The translations under genes were made by a program, and so were the position numbers. A stretch of 46,598 nt of DNA from UBA9076 sp964418835. GTDB taxonomy: Bacteria > Bacillota_I > Bacilli_A > Erysipelotrichales > Erysipelotrichaceae. Every line of letters begins with the position of its first letter. The stretch's first letter is position 1. The stretch spans positions 1 through 46,598 of the forward strand of contig CAYQNJ010000011.1 in assembly GCA_964418835.1 (NCBI GenBank), in the 5' to 3' direction. Below the pieces are notes generated by a model. That model searched no databases. It was given only the letters and a program-made list of their open reading frames with translations, and was not told the DNA's origin. Of the stretch, positions 1 through 8,782 are shown one piece after another.

Positions 1-48
1 AAAACATAGTATAAATGCAATAGTTTTTTATGTAAAATATTTATAAAT

Positions 49-76
49 AAAAAAAACACCTTATTATCTAAGGTGT
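49..76 (-). terminator. Rho-independent terminator of trxA
   Basis: On the minus strand an 8-bp perfect stem (ACACCTTA / TAAGGTGT, 5-nt loop) is followed at once by a run of T. It begins a few bases after the trxA stop codon, so it ends the epimerase-nagB-trxA group. Bases 1-48 show nothing I can assign. Confidence 0.88.
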
Positions 77-83
77 AATTTGA

Positions 84-395
84 TTATTTTGCTGAATCAG
101 CTAGTTTTTGTAAGTTTGGTTTAGGTATAAATCCAACTGCTTGGTTAACCTTTTGACCATCCTTAAATGCAATTAATGTAGGAATAGACATTACACCATA
201 TCTTTGTGCAAGTTCTCCCAATTCATCAACATTAACCTTTACTACAGTAACATCAGGTGTTTCCTTTGCTACTTCTTCAAGAACAGGCGCAATCATCTTA
301 CATGGACCACACCAATCAGCATAGAAATCAACTAAAACAGATTTATTTTCAGCTAAAATTTTATCGTATTCTTGTACACTTTCAATTATTTTCAT
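84..395 (-). CDS. trxA: Thioredoxin
   Basis: Thioredoxin, a small cytoplasmic dithiol-disulfide oxidoreductase that reduces protein disulfides and is recharged by thioredoxin reductase. The 103-residue protein has the usual length. It carries the active site WCGPC at residues 28-32 and a cis-proline loop (SIPT) about 40 residues later, both diagnostic. The frame is open for 11 more codons upstream, but the ATG at 395 is chosen because AAAGGAG lies 7 nt before it and the protein then starts like other thioredoxins. It is the last gene before a strong terminator and may have its own promoter in the 61-nt gap behind nagB. Family assignment is certain; which thioredoxin paralogue this is cannot be told. 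Confidence 0.97.
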   Translation of the reverse strand: MKIIESVQEYDKILAENKSVLVDFYADWCGPCKMIAPVLEEVAKETPDVTVVKVNVDELGELAQRYGVMSIPTLIAFKDGQKVNQAVGFIPKPNLQKLADSAK

Positions 396-419
396 ATTTA
401 ATTCTCCTTTACAATTTTT

Positions 420-425
420 ATTATA
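420..425 (-). promoter_or_regulatory. Possible -10 element upstream of trxA
   Basis: A perfect TATAAT on the minus strand lies 24 nt before the trxA start codon, in the gap between nagB and trxA. I see no convincing -35 box at 16-18 nt, so trxA may equally be read from the nagB transcript. Confidence 0.4.
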
Positions 426-456
426 CATTTATCTAAAATAATTACTATTTATATGC

Positions 457-1179
457 TCAAAGCTTACTAGCCGCATCTTTATCAAGAATTACAACTACAT
501 CATCATGTCTTTGTAATACACTTGCAGGAAGATCTGTAGTAATAGGACCTTTAATCATTCCGTACACTGCATCAGCTTTATTCTCTCCTGTTGCAACAAC
601 AATTATTTTTTTAGCTCTAGTAATACTAGAAATACCCATTGTAATAGATTGAGTAGGTACTTCATCAATTGAATCAAAGAACCTTGCATTATCTTTTCTA
701 GTTTGTTCTTTTAATTCTACAATTTGTGTTTTACTTTCAAATGGTGTACCTGGTTCATTAAAACCAATATGCCCATTTGAACCAATACCTAAAACTTGTA
801 AATCTACAGAATACTTTTCAAGTTTTTCTTCATAATCAATACAAGATTGTTCTAAATCACTTCTACTACCATCAGGAATATTAATATTTTCTTCTTCAAT
901 ATCTAAGTTATTAAATAAATTCTCATGCATAAATGTCCAATAAGATTGATCATGGTCTTTTGGTATACCTACATACTCATCTAAATTAAAAGTAATACAC
1001 TTTTTATAAGAATAACCTTTCTTATGATCAGCTTGGATATTTTTATATAATCCAATAGGACTAGAACCAGTAGCTAAACCAAGCACTGGTTTTTCATTTT
1101 TAACTACAACTGATTTTAAAACTTTAAATGCTTCTTCACTTACTTCTTCATAATTGTTACAAATAATTATATTAAACAT
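457..1179 (-). CDS. nagB: Glucosamine-6-phosphate deaminase
   Basis: Converts glucosamine-6-phosphate to fructose-6-phosphate plus ammonium, linking amino-sugar breakdown to glycolysis. The 240-residue protein has the family motifs in order: LGLATGSSP near residue 33 (phosphate binding), NLDEY with Asp67, and GNGHIGFNEP-like GSNGHIGFNEPG with His137 and Glu142. Length matches Bacillus NagB. The frame is open further upstream; the ATG at 1179 fits family starts, while an ATG two codons earlier (1185) is closer to the AAGGAT ribosome site and cannot be excluded. The stop is TGA, which argues for the standard code. It follows the epimerase gene by about 55 nt and precedes trxA. No nagA is visible here, so the deacetylase must lie elsewhere. 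Confidence 0.95.
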   Translation of the reverse strand: MFNIIICNNYEEVSEEAFKVLKSVVVKNEKPVLGLATGSSPIGLYKNIQADHKKGYSYKKCITFNLDEYVGIPKDHDQSYWTFMHENLFNNLDIEEENINIPDGSRSDLEQSCIDYEEKLEKYSVDLQVLGIGSNGHIGFNEPGTPFESKTQIVELKEQTRKDNARFFDSIDEVPTQSITMGISSITRAKKIIVVATGENKADAVYGMIKGPITTDLPASVLQRHDDVVVILDKDAASKL

Positions 1180-1236
1180 ATACATCCCATCCTTCTTTAT
1201 AATATTATCACAATATAGATTTTCTTCTATACACAA

Positions 1237-2073
1237 TTAAAATATTTCTATTGTATATGACGTTGTATAACTTGTATTTGGACTTAAGATAATAGTACCT
1301 TCCCTTTTATCAAAATCCACATTAACTTCTTCAAAATCAGTATGTGAATGCCAAGGTTCTAAACAAACAAACGGAAAGTTATCTTTTGTCCATATCGCAA
1401 ACCATTTATAACCAGTACCACTAACTTTAACTCCATTACTACCATTAGTTAAGCTAACATAAGCACTTTTAATATTCTCAAATATTAAAGTCGCATTATC
1501 ATGGAATAATTCATAATTTAAATCTATTCTATTACCATCTAATACATAAGGACCAATTATGTTTTTAACATTTTCTTTATTACTAAACTCTATAAAGTAA
1601 TTCTTAATTGTTTCATTATCATTTAATGGACAATTAAATGCTGGATGTAATCCAAAACCAAAAGGCATATCCTTATCATCCTTATTAGTAATAACATAAG
1701 TAATAGTTAAAACTTTTTCTTTTAATGTATATATAGCATCTAAAGAGAAATGAAATGGATATTGAAGATATGTTTCTTCATTATCTTCAAGTCTCATTAC
1801 TATTTCATCACCATCACTCTTAATACATTTAAACATCGAATTTCTTGTAAAACCATGGTTAGTATTAAATGAATATTCCTTACCATAAAGAATATATTTT
1901 TTATTGTATGTATTTCCTACTATTGGAAATAATATAGGATTTCTTCCAGTCCAATATTTAGGATCTCCTTGCCACATATATTCTTTATTGTTTTCTTTGT
2001 TTATAAAACTAACTACTTCAGCTGCTTTTTCACTAACTTCTAAACTTGTATACTCATTTTCTAATTTAAACAT
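1237..2073 (-). CDS. Aldose 1-epimerase family protein (LacX type)
   Basis: Galactose-mutarotase-like protein of 278 residues, predicted to interconvert alpha and beta anomers of an aldose or of a phosphorylated hexose in the cytoplasm. Features of the LacX/YeaD branch are visible: WTGRNPILFP near residue 41, NHGFTR with His73, GLHPAFN with His143 and CLEPW with Glu239, the usual catalytic His/His/Glu set. The ATG at 2073 has an AAGGATGGTG ribosome site. It is first in the minus-strand group with nagB and trxA, suggesting sugar-phosphate metabolism. The exact substrate cannot be read from the sequence; some relatives act on hexose-6-phosphates. Confidence 0.88.
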   Translation of the reverse strand: MFKLENEYTSLEVSEKAAEVVSFINKENNKEYMWQGDPKYWTGRNPILFPIVGNTYNKKYILYGKEYSFNTNHGFTRNSMFKCIKSDGDEIVMRLEDNEETYLQYPFHFSLDAIYTLKEKVLTITYVITNKDDKDMPFGFGLHPAFNCPLNDNETIKNYFIEFSNKENVKNIIGPYVLDGNRIDLNYELFHDNATLIFENIKSAYVSLTNGSNGVKVSGTGYKWFAIWTKDNFPFVCLEPWHSHTDFEEVNVDFDKREGTIILSPNTSYTTSYTIEIF

Positions 2074-2093
2074 AAGTCACCATCCTTAACTAC

Positions 2094-2099
2094 ATTATA
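2094..2099 (-). promoter_or_regulatory. Candidate -10 for the epimerase-nagB-trxA group
   Basis: TATAAT on the minus strand 21 nt before the epimerase start. The best -35 at 17-nt spacing (CTTAAA) is poor. The 146-nt region 2074-2219 separates divergent genes, so a promoter is expected here. Confidence 0.4.
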
Positions 2100-2194
2100 A
2101 ACAATCATTTAGATTTTTTAAGTATAAATAAAGAAAAACTTATGATAATATAATCCATGGTAATTTATTAAATGTTTTATAGAATAACTTTATT

Positions 2195-2203
2195 TGATAT
2201 AAT
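2195..2203 (+). promoter_or_regulatory. Extended -10 promoter for the phosphodiester glycosidase gene
   Basis: TGATATAAT is a perfect TGnTATAAT extended -10 on the plus strand, 17 nt before the ATG at 2220. Transcription would start near 2210 and give a very short leader. A second perfect TATAAT at 2149-2154 could give a longer one. Neither has a good -35. Confidence 0.5.
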
Positions 2204-2219
2204 TACTAAAAGGAGTTTT

Positions 2220-3221
2220 ATGGCAAAGAAAAGAGTACTTAAAGCCAGTATACAAAGACACACTAAAAAAACTGGACTTATAGTATTAGTAATAGCATTA
2301 ACGATACTAATCAATTCTTATATAGGTGCAATGGTTATCCTTAAAGGTCCCTCACCTACTTTTTCTAATATTGTAGTAAGTACTATGATGGAAACAAGAC
2401 GTGGAAAAGGACTAATGAGGCTTTTCTTTACAAAAAATGAAATTGAAGAAATAAGTGCACAAAATGCAATATCACAAGTCACCACAGTAACTGACTACAT
2501 AACTGATGGCTTTGATATACCAGAAGATAAAAAAGATAAGATAGATATAATTGATATAGAAGGTCCTACATATAATGGTAAATTAATGATTGTTTATGAC
2601 CCTTCTAGAATTGAATTAGGTGTTAACACTTTAATGGATTCTCAATATGCTAAAGGATTCTATGTAGAAGAATTTGTAGCATCACAAAATGCTATTGCTG
2701 GTATTAATGCAGGTGGTTTTGATGATCCAGGAGGTAAAGGAGATGGTTCTACACCTTATGGTGTTGTTATTAAAGATGGTCAACTAATCGCAGGTAAACC
2801 AACAGATTATTATGAAATAATTGGTTTTAATAAACACCACAGACTTGTTGTAGGTAATATGACAGGAGCACAAGCTTTAGAATATGGTTTAGAAGATGCA
2901 GTAACATTTAAACCAATCTTCATAGTTAACTTTGTACCAGTAGAAATTACTGGTTCAGGAGGAGGATTAAACCCTAGAACAGTAATAGGACAAAGAGAAG
3001 ATGGTGCTGTATTACTACTTGTTATAAATGGTAGACAAGCAAATTCAATTGGTGCATCTTATGCAGATTGTGTAAATATAATGATGGAATATGGAGCTAT
3101 GAATGCCGCAAATCTTGATGGTGGTTCTAGTTCTGTAATGGTATATGATGGTGAGATTATAAACAGTGTAGTATCTATGCAAGGAGATAGAGCAGTTCCA
3201 ACTGCTTGGATAGTAAAATGA
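2220..3221 (+). CDS. Membrane-anchored phosphodiester glycosidase family protein (NAGPA/DUF2233)
   Basis: Predicted cell-surface enzyme of the family named for N-acetylglucosamine-1-phosphodiester alpha-N-acetylglucosaminidase; bacterial members are thought to cleave sugar-phosphodiester links in exopolysaccharide or wall polymers. The 333-residue protein has a basic N terminus, one membrane segment (about 20-42) and an outside domain. Family hallmarks are GINAGGF near residue 160, NPRTVIG near 258, and NLDGGSSS near 297. The ATG at 2220 is chosen over the open frame upstream because AAAAGGAG at 2208-2215 precedes it. Its TGA stop overlaps the next gene's ATG (ATGA), so the two are translationally coupled. 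Substrate is unknown; position beside a glycopolymer locus fits polymer turnover or remodelling. Confidence 0.85.
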   Translation: MAKKRVLKASIQRHTKKTGLIVLVIALTILINSYIGAMVILKGPSPTFSNIVVSTMMETRRGKGLMRLFFTKNEIEEISAQNAISQVTTVTDYITDGFDIPEDKKDKIDIIDIEGPTYNGKLMIVYDPSRIELGVNTLMDSQYAKGFYVEEFVASQNAIAGINAGGFDDPGGKGDGSTPYGVVIKDGQLIAGKPTDYYEIIGFNKHHRLVVGNMTGAQALEYGLEDAVTFKPIFIVNFVPVEITGSGGGLNPRTVIGQREDGAVLLLVINGRQANSIGASYADCVNIMMEYGAMNAANLDGGSSSVMVYDGEIINSVVSMQGDRAVPTAWIVK

Positions 3222-4279
3222 AACCAAAACTAACAGTGAAAGAACGTGCAAAAGTTAATAAAGAATTCTATATTAAACTTATAAAAACTTTTGTAGTAAC
3301 AAATATTATATGTTTAAGTGCTTTGGGGTATATTTATTTTAGATTAGTAAAATATGAAGAATCAACACCAGAAGGAGCTATTAGAAACTATCTTACTTTA
3401 GTAGAAAAAGAAAAATACCATGAAATCTACGAAGAATCAAAACTAGTATTTGATCAATTCAATAATGAAGAAGTGTTTATTGAGTACTTACAAGATTTCT
3501 ATAAAGATAAAAAACTAAGTAATGCAAGATTATTAAAACAAAGTTATTCAGATAATGAGTTTCTTTATTATAATATAAACGATGAAGAAAATAACTTAAT
3601 CTCAAATGTTCAACTTAAAAAAGTAGATGATATATATCATGTAAGAACACTAACTAGCGTATGGAACTTTGATTTTGATGTAGTTGATAACTTAGAGTTT
3701 TCTATAAATGATGTGGTAGTCGCAGATGGATACATGACAGAAAAGGATGTAGTAACCAATGCATACACTGATGTTGAATATAAAGAACTTACAAAAGTTA
3801 ATAGATACCATCTAGATAACTTTGTAAAAATACCAGAAGTAGTAGTAACAAGCGATAATGGTATTGCAGTAAAAGATGTTCTAAAGGATCAATTCTATAT
3901 AGGTAAAAAACCTGTTGGAGAAGAAAAACAAGAATTTGAAGAATTAATACTCAAAGTAGCTCAAACTTATTCAAAATATATTACAGAAGATGAAAAGTTC
4001 TATAATTTAAGAAAATTATTATTACGAACAACTAAGTTTTATCAAGATATCTCAACCTTCAACAATGGATGGTTTTCACTTCATGATGATATTGAGTTTA
4101 AAAATATAGAAATATATGACATTGTAAAGTTAGATGATAATTCATTTATAGGTAGTATTAAATATGATTATGAAGTTATCGCAAAAGATAAAACACAAAC
4201 CTACCCTACCAACTATCAAATTTTCTTTATAAAAGACAAAGATACTTGGCTATGTACAAACTTGTTATTAAGCAATTAA
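3218..4279 (+). CDS. Membrane-anchored protein of unknown function
   Basis: I do not recognise a named family. The 353-residue protein has a positively charged N terminus, one membrane helix (about 21-42), then a charged outside region. The segment after the helix (EGAIRNYLTLVEKEKY, about residues 52-67) resembles the start of NTF2-like extracytoplasmic domains seen in wall-associated proteins, a weak similarity judged by eye. Start is the ATG at 3218 inside the upstream gene's stop (ATGA overlap); earlier codons in frame lie within the upstream gene. Tight coupling suggests it works with the phosphodiester glycosidase, for example as partner or anchor. A bidirectional terminator follows directly. 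Confidence 0.8.
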   Translation: MKPKLTVKERAKVNKEFYIKLIKTFVVTNIICLSALGYIYFRLVKYEESTPEGAIRNYLTLVEKEKYHEIYEESKLVFDQFNNEEVFIEYLQDFYKDKKLSNARLLKQSYSDNEFLYYNINDEENNLISNVQLKKVDDIYHVRTLTSVWNFDFDVVDNLEFSINDVVVADGYMTEKDVVTNAYTDVEYKELTKVNRYHLDNFVKIPEVVVTSDNGIAVKDVLKDQFYIGKKPVGEEKQEFEELILKVAQTYSKYITEDEKFYNLRKLLLRTTKFYQDISTFNNGWFSLHDDIEFKNIEIYDIVKLDDNSFIGSIKYDYEVIAKDKTQTYPTNYQIFFIKDKDTWLCTNLLLSN

Positions 4280-4304
4280 AAATGCACATTTAGTGCATTT
4301 TTTT
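4278..4304. terminator. Bidirectional Rho-independent terminator between convergent genes
   Basis: An 8-bp stem AAATGCAC / GTGCATTT with a 5-nt loop has seven T residues after it on the plus strand and a T-run on the minus strand too. It ends the plus-strand pair at 4279 and the minus-strand operon at 4303. Confidence 0.88.
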
Positions 4305-6267
4305 ATTTGTACTTTTCAATTATTCTATTAAGTTCTTTTTCAGTAACTTCTATTACAGAACCATGTCTAGTATCTTCTTCTGGTAAAACAATATCTTCTT
4401 TATCAAACCAAGTAATATCATTATCTTCACCTAACTTACTAAATGAAGCACCATAGAAAGTTCCATTAGGATAATTATCCATATATAAGAAATATCCACC
4501 ATTCTTATTCTTAAACATAAATGGTCCTTCCATATACTTAATTAAATTCAAGAATTTTTCATCATATGCTTTATTAAACCCATTTAGCTTATCGCTAGAA
4601 GCATAGAATATTGTTTGTGCAGCCTTTCTTTCATCTTTATAGAATAACCAGTATTTGCCTTGTAAATTAATAATTGTACCATCAATAACACTATAACCAG
4701 GATTAAAATAAATAAATGGATATGACATATTCTCTAAATCAGAAGTTGTTACTGCATATATAGGTCCACCTTTATTACCCAAACTATCCACATGTCCATT
4801 ATCACTAAAATAGATAAAATATTCATCAGTTGTATGATCATAATATATTTCAGGAGCCCAAGCTCTTTCACCTGTCAACCTTAAACCTTCATCATAATAT
4901 GCTACTTGTACTAATTTTTGATTACTAAAATCTAATAATCCAGGAGCCTTCATAATATAAATACTAGGATTATCAAACCCTTCTGTAGCTAAGTAAATAA
5001 ATTCTCCATCTTTATCTCTAGTAACTTTAGGATCTCTAATTCTTTTTGTTCCTAGATCAGTAGTTATTTTCATGTTTAATTTATTCCAAATTAATCCATC
5101 TAAACTATAAGCTAAATGTCCAACTTCTTCACCTAATTCACCATTGAAGTAAGACATTACATATCCATATATCTCATCTAATACAATAATTGTATAACTC
5201 TTTGTAGTAGTATTTTCACCCTTGGTTATTGTAGCTTTAATTATTGCTTCTTCTTTTTCAAAATCACTAAGTTTAAATAATATATTATCTACTATTTCCA
5301 CTTTACCTGATTCTACTTCCCAAATCACATTAGAACCATTATTTAATAACGTAGGTAAATTAGAATTAGAATGAATGTAACTCGATATATAAGTATCTAA
5401 AGAAACCAAATCTCTCAACATTAATCTATTATCATCTTCTACTCTTAAATTAACACTAAAAGTCTTAGTTGCACTATTTCCTTCAATATCCATAAAGGCA
5501 GTTAAATCAACAATCGTATCCTTATCAACCTTCTTCATGATAACACCTCTAAAATCAATTAACTCTTGATTAGAGGTAGTCCACTTAACTGGATATCCTT
5601 CTATTTCATAACTATCTATCCAATAATCATGAATTAAATCATCAGCCTCACTAATATTAATAGTATCTAATAATACCTTTGGTAAATCTTTTGTATATTC
5701 TTTGTGTATATCTTCTTCACTAATTAACTTCTTAGATATTTTTAAACTTGAATACAAACCTTTTTGTATATCTTTAGTTTTATATGGATTATAACCGATA
5801 TAAACATTATTACCACTTACTTTATTTATCTTACCTTCACTACTTAAAATTCCATTTAAATATATTTTAGTGTCATCCTTTGATTTATTAATAACTATAT
5901 AATTATATCTATTACTCTTTAAACTAAACTGCTTATCTGACACCAATACATCATCACTAGCACTAGATAAAGTTAACCCATCATATAAATATGTATCATC
6001 AACAAAATTAACTCTAGAAGGTCTTAAAGTATAATAATTATCTTCACTTCCATAAGTAAGTATTGTACTATCAGGTTTATTTGAATCAGATTTATACCAA
6101 AATGAAATAGAATACTCATCACCTTTAATTACATCACTATTAATAACACTATCATTAATAGTAATGCTCTTCCACAATCCATCATCAACCAAATAATCTT
6201 CTTGAACTATGTTTGTATTACTACAAGCACTTAAAAGTAAAAGCAAAACTAAAATTATCTTTTTCAT
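4303..6267 (-). CDS. Lipoprotein with LamG-like and GH43-type beta-propeller domains
   Basis: Predicted surface glycoside hydrolase or glycan-binding lipoprotein of 654 residues. A lipoprotein signal ends in LSAC with Cys15. Residues about 50-190 look like a LamG/concanavalin-A-like sandwich (SISFWY, TKIYLNG). Residues 200-365 resemble two degenerate Ig-like domains often attached to GH43 enzymes. The C-terminal 290 residues form a GH43-like five-bladed propeller with candidate catalytic acids Asp412 (RDPK), Asp529 (VIDGT) and Glu580 (MEGP), plus APE at 472-473 and RHGS at 634-637. It is last in the flippase/GT2 operon and its ATG shares one base with the flippase TAA. GH43 enzymes often act on furanosides, and glf lies in the next operon, so a galactofuranose-containing polymer is a plausible target (inference). 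Confidence 0.8.
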   Translation of the reverse strand: MKKIILVLLLLLSACSNTNIVQEDYLVDDGLWKSITINDSVINSDVIKGDEYSISFWYKSDSNKPDSTILTYGSEDNYYTLRPSRVNFVDDTYLYDGLTLSSASDDVLVSDKQFSLKSNRYNYIVINKSKDDTKIYLNGILSSEGKINKVSGNNVYIGYNPYKTKDIQKGLYSSLKISKKLISEEDIHKEYTKDLPKVLLDTINISEADDLIHDYWIDSYEIEGYPVKWTTSNQELIDFRGVIMKKVDKDTIVDLTAFMDIEGNSATKTFSVNLRVEDDNRLMLRDLVSLDTYISSYIHSNSNLPTLLNNGSNVIWEVESGKVEIVDNILFKLSDFEKEEAIIKATITKGENTTTKSYTIIVLDEIYGYVMSYFNGELGEEVGHLAYSLDGLIWNKLNMKITTDLGTKRIRDPKVTRDKDGEFIYLATEGFDNPSIYIMKAPGLLDFSNQKLVQVAYYDEGLRLTGERAWAPEIYYDHTTDEYFIYFSDNGHVDSLGNKGGPIYAVTTSDLENMSYPFIYFNPGYSVIDGTIINLQGKYWLFYKDERKAAQTIFYASSDKLNGFNKAYDEKFLNLIKYMEGPFMFKNKNGGYFLYMDNYPNGTFYGASFSKLGEDNDITWFDKEDIVLPEEDTRHGSVIEVTEKELNRIIEKYK

Positions 6268-7802
6268 TAACTAGCCCTACTTTCTATTCTTCTTTTAAAT
6301 AAGCCAAATATTCTTTTAATTAAGTTTCTAAAAGATTCATATGCAATATAGTAAATAATTGTAAATACAATAACCAATATTATACCTAAAATCATACAAC
6401 TAATTAAAAACTTAATAGTTCCACTAGAAACATAATCAATAAAATAGTTCCAAGCATAATAACTTATACCACCAACTATAAAAGTAATTAAAACTCTAGA
6501 TATAACCATCTTATAATATCTTAAAACATCTAATTTAAATACCTTTTTATAAACCAGTTTAGGATTATATAAGAAATCAACTGTCCAATTTGTAATAAGT
6601 GTAGCCGCAATAACACCAGCCAATCCCCATACTCTTACTAAAACGATTGATAAAACTATTTTAGATATTGCAAGCAGGTAAGCATTATTTTTTGCGTCTA
6701 CAAACAATCCATTCGCATCCCTAGATATAATCACTGGTTCCCTCATTGTTAGATAGAATATATTTATCGCAAACATTAAAACTAAATTAAAAGGTACTGG
6801 TCCAATATCTGTTTTTCTCATAACAATAGGAATAAAATCTGCCATAACCACAAATATTCCAACAGAAACTATACTACCTGCATAACACGCAAAGTTAAAA
6901 AACTCAGTAAACACCTTATATGAATCCGCATTTTGATCATTAAATAAATTACCAAAACTATTAATTGTAGAACTTATAACACTATTAACAATCTTATATA
7001 CAAATTCATTTAAATAACTATAAACACCATAAACTCCACTCATCGCATAACCCATAAAAGATGTTATAACAATATTATCTGTGTTATTTGTTGCTAAACC
7101 TGATAATCTTTGAATTATCGTATACTTCGCATTATTCACAAAAGATTCATTATCAATTTGTTTTGGTTTATCTTTTAACCATGGATAAGCTTTTAATGCA
7201 ATAAATCTAGCAATTGTATTTGCTATTAATATATTTAAACCTTCAATAATAACTATCACATAGAAATCCAGTTTTAATATTATTGCAATAATCATTAATA
7301 TCATTCTTAATATCGCTATTGATTGTATCCAAATATTTATTTTATATTCTTTTTGATCCGCAATTATTACAAAGTTTGGACCCATTAAGAAATAAGATAT
7401 CCCATAAGGAATACATGTTAATAAGAATATTAAAAATGTATTTAAATGATTAAAAGGTGATTGTGCAAAGAAAGGAAATATTAGAGCTAATATAAATCCC
7501 AATCCTAAAACAATTGTTCCAGTAGTGTTAAAAACCTTCCTAGCACCATAATAAATACTTAAAACACTATCCTTATCACCATCAGCTAAAGGTTTAAACA
7601 ACAGTTGTCTAAAAGCTAACGAATAAGCAATCTCACATACATTTAAAAATGTAATAATCTGTGCAATTGTTATCTGTAAACCATTTACACTTATACCATA
7701 CAAGCCCAAGAAAAGACTAAGTTTCACAAAACCTAGTACAGGTAATATCACTGATGTAATTAAATTTACAACAAAGTTATAAAATGAATAGCGTGTACGC
7801 AT
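6267..7802 (-). CDS. Polysaccharide flippase (Wzx/MATE-like)
   Basis: Integral membrane protein of about 511 residues with some 12-14 hydrophobic segments, of the oligosaccharide flippase (polysaccharide_synt/MVF) type, predicted to move lipid-linked oligosaccharide across the membrane. No short catalytic motif exists; the call rests on topology, length and an N terminus typical of Firmicute repeat-unit transporters. The ATG at 7802 has AGGAAGG 7 nt before it; a TTG one codon upstream is less likely. It sits between three GT2 genes and the GH43-type lipoprotein gene. This is one of three flippase-type genes here, and it is unlike the one at 10781 in sequence, suggesting different substrates. 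Confidence 0.82.
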   Translation of the reverse strand: MRTRYSFYNFVVNLITSVILPVLGFVKLSLFLGLYGISVNGLQITIAQIITFLNVCEIAYSLAFRQLLFKPLADGDKDSVLSIYYGARKVFNTTGTIVLGLGFILALIFPFFAQSPFNHLNTFLIFLLTCIPYGISYFLMGPNFVIIADQKEYKINIWIQSIAILRMILMIIAIILKLDFYVIVIIEGLNILIANTIARFIALKAYPWLKDKPKQIDNESFVNNAKYTIIQRLSGLATNNTDNIVITSFMGYAMSGVYGVYSYLNEFVYKIVNSVISSTINSFGNLFNDQNADSYKVFTEFFNFACYAGSIVSVGIFVVMADFIPIVMRKTDIGPVPFNLVLMFAINIFYLTMREPVIISRDANGLFVDAKNNAYLLAISKIVLSIVLVRVWGLAGVIAATLITNWTVDFLYNPKLVYKKVFKLDVLRYYKMVISRVLITFIVGGISYYAWNYFIDYVSSGTIKFLISCMILGIILVIVFTIIYYIAYESFRNLIKRIFGLFKRRIESRAS

Positions 7803-7814
7803 CAATTAACCTTC

Positions 7815-8768
7815 CTATTTAATAAATAACTTAAATATAAAACTTGTAGTTAAATTAAAGTAATTTAGAAATACTCTATTTTTATAAGATAAGTTTTTAA
7901 TATACTTATTATCCTTCCAATTAGGAAAATAAGTATTCATTATCTTATCACTTTCAATATATAAATCTTTTAATATATTAGATCTAATAAATCTAAACAT
8001 ACCATATAATCTTAAATGTTCTATATGTAAATATTCAAGTTCATCTTTATATTTATCATATAAATTTTCTTTTCTAAAATTTTTCCTAACCATATCCATT
8101 ACGTTAAATATTTCGTAAAGTCTTTTACTTTTAGTATTGGACATAATAGAACCTTCTCTTTGTCTATAATGAACTAAAGCTTCATTTATATACCCTATTT
8201 TATTTGTTTTTGCAAACATTAATGTAGTTACAGGTAAATCTTCATACCATGTATTTAAAGGATATCTATATGATTCTTCTTTAAAATATTTTGCTCTATA
8301 TAATTTATTCCATGCAAACATTGGTGATAACAAAGCTCTTTTAGATATATCCTTTATAGACCAATCACATAGACCCTTTAAAATCCACTTCTTATCACTA
8401 CCTTCATAGAAATACTCTATATCACAAACTACAATATCATGACCTTCATCAAGTTTTTCTGACATATATTCATACATTGTATTTTCAACATAATCATCAC
8501 TATCTAAAAACCCAATATACTTCCCACTAGCATAAGGAATACCATAGTTTCTAGCATCTGATAAACCACCATTTTCCTTATGTACTAACTTAATAAAACC
8601 AGGATATTTCTTAACATATCCTTCTACTATTTCAACACCCTTGTCAGTACTTCCATCATTAACAACAATGACTTCCATATCTTTTAGTGTTTGATTAACA
8701 AGTGAATCAAGGCACTGAGCTATATAGTTTTCAACATTATACATTGGTACTATTAGAGATACTTCCAT
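7815..8768 (-). CDS. Glycosyltransferase family 2
   Basis: Cytoplasmic GT-A enzyme of 317 residues that adds a sugar from a nucleotide sugar to a growing lipid-linked repeat. It starts with the SLIVPMYNVENY signature, has VVNDGS near residue 36, ENGGLSDARN near 65, the metal-binding DSDD at 89-92 and a downstream WYEDLPVT motif with the likely base. The C-terminal tail with FPNWKDNKYIK is shared in type with the GT2 proteins at 22886 and 28064, so these are relatives. The ATG at 8768 has an AAAGGAAG site. It follows the GT2 at 8783 by 14 nt. Donor and acceptor sugars cannot be deduced. Confidence 0.92.
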   Translation of the reverse strand: MEVSLIVPMYNVENYIAQCLDSLVNQTLKDMEVIVVNDGSTDKGVEIVEGYVKKYPGFIKLVHKENGGLSDARNYGIPYASGKYIGFLDSDDYVENTMYEYMSEKLDEGHDIVVCDIEYFYEGSDKKWILKGLCDWSIKDISKRALLSPMFAWNKLYRAKYFKEESYRYPLNTWYEDLPVTTLMFAKTNKIGYINEALVHYRQREGSIMSNTKSKRLYEIFNVMDMVRKNFRKENLYDKYKDELEYLHIEHLRLYGMFRFIRSNILKDLYIESDKIMNTYFPNWKDNKYIKNLSYKNRVFLNYFNLTTSFIFKLFIK

Positions 8769-8782
8769 GATTCACTTCCTTT

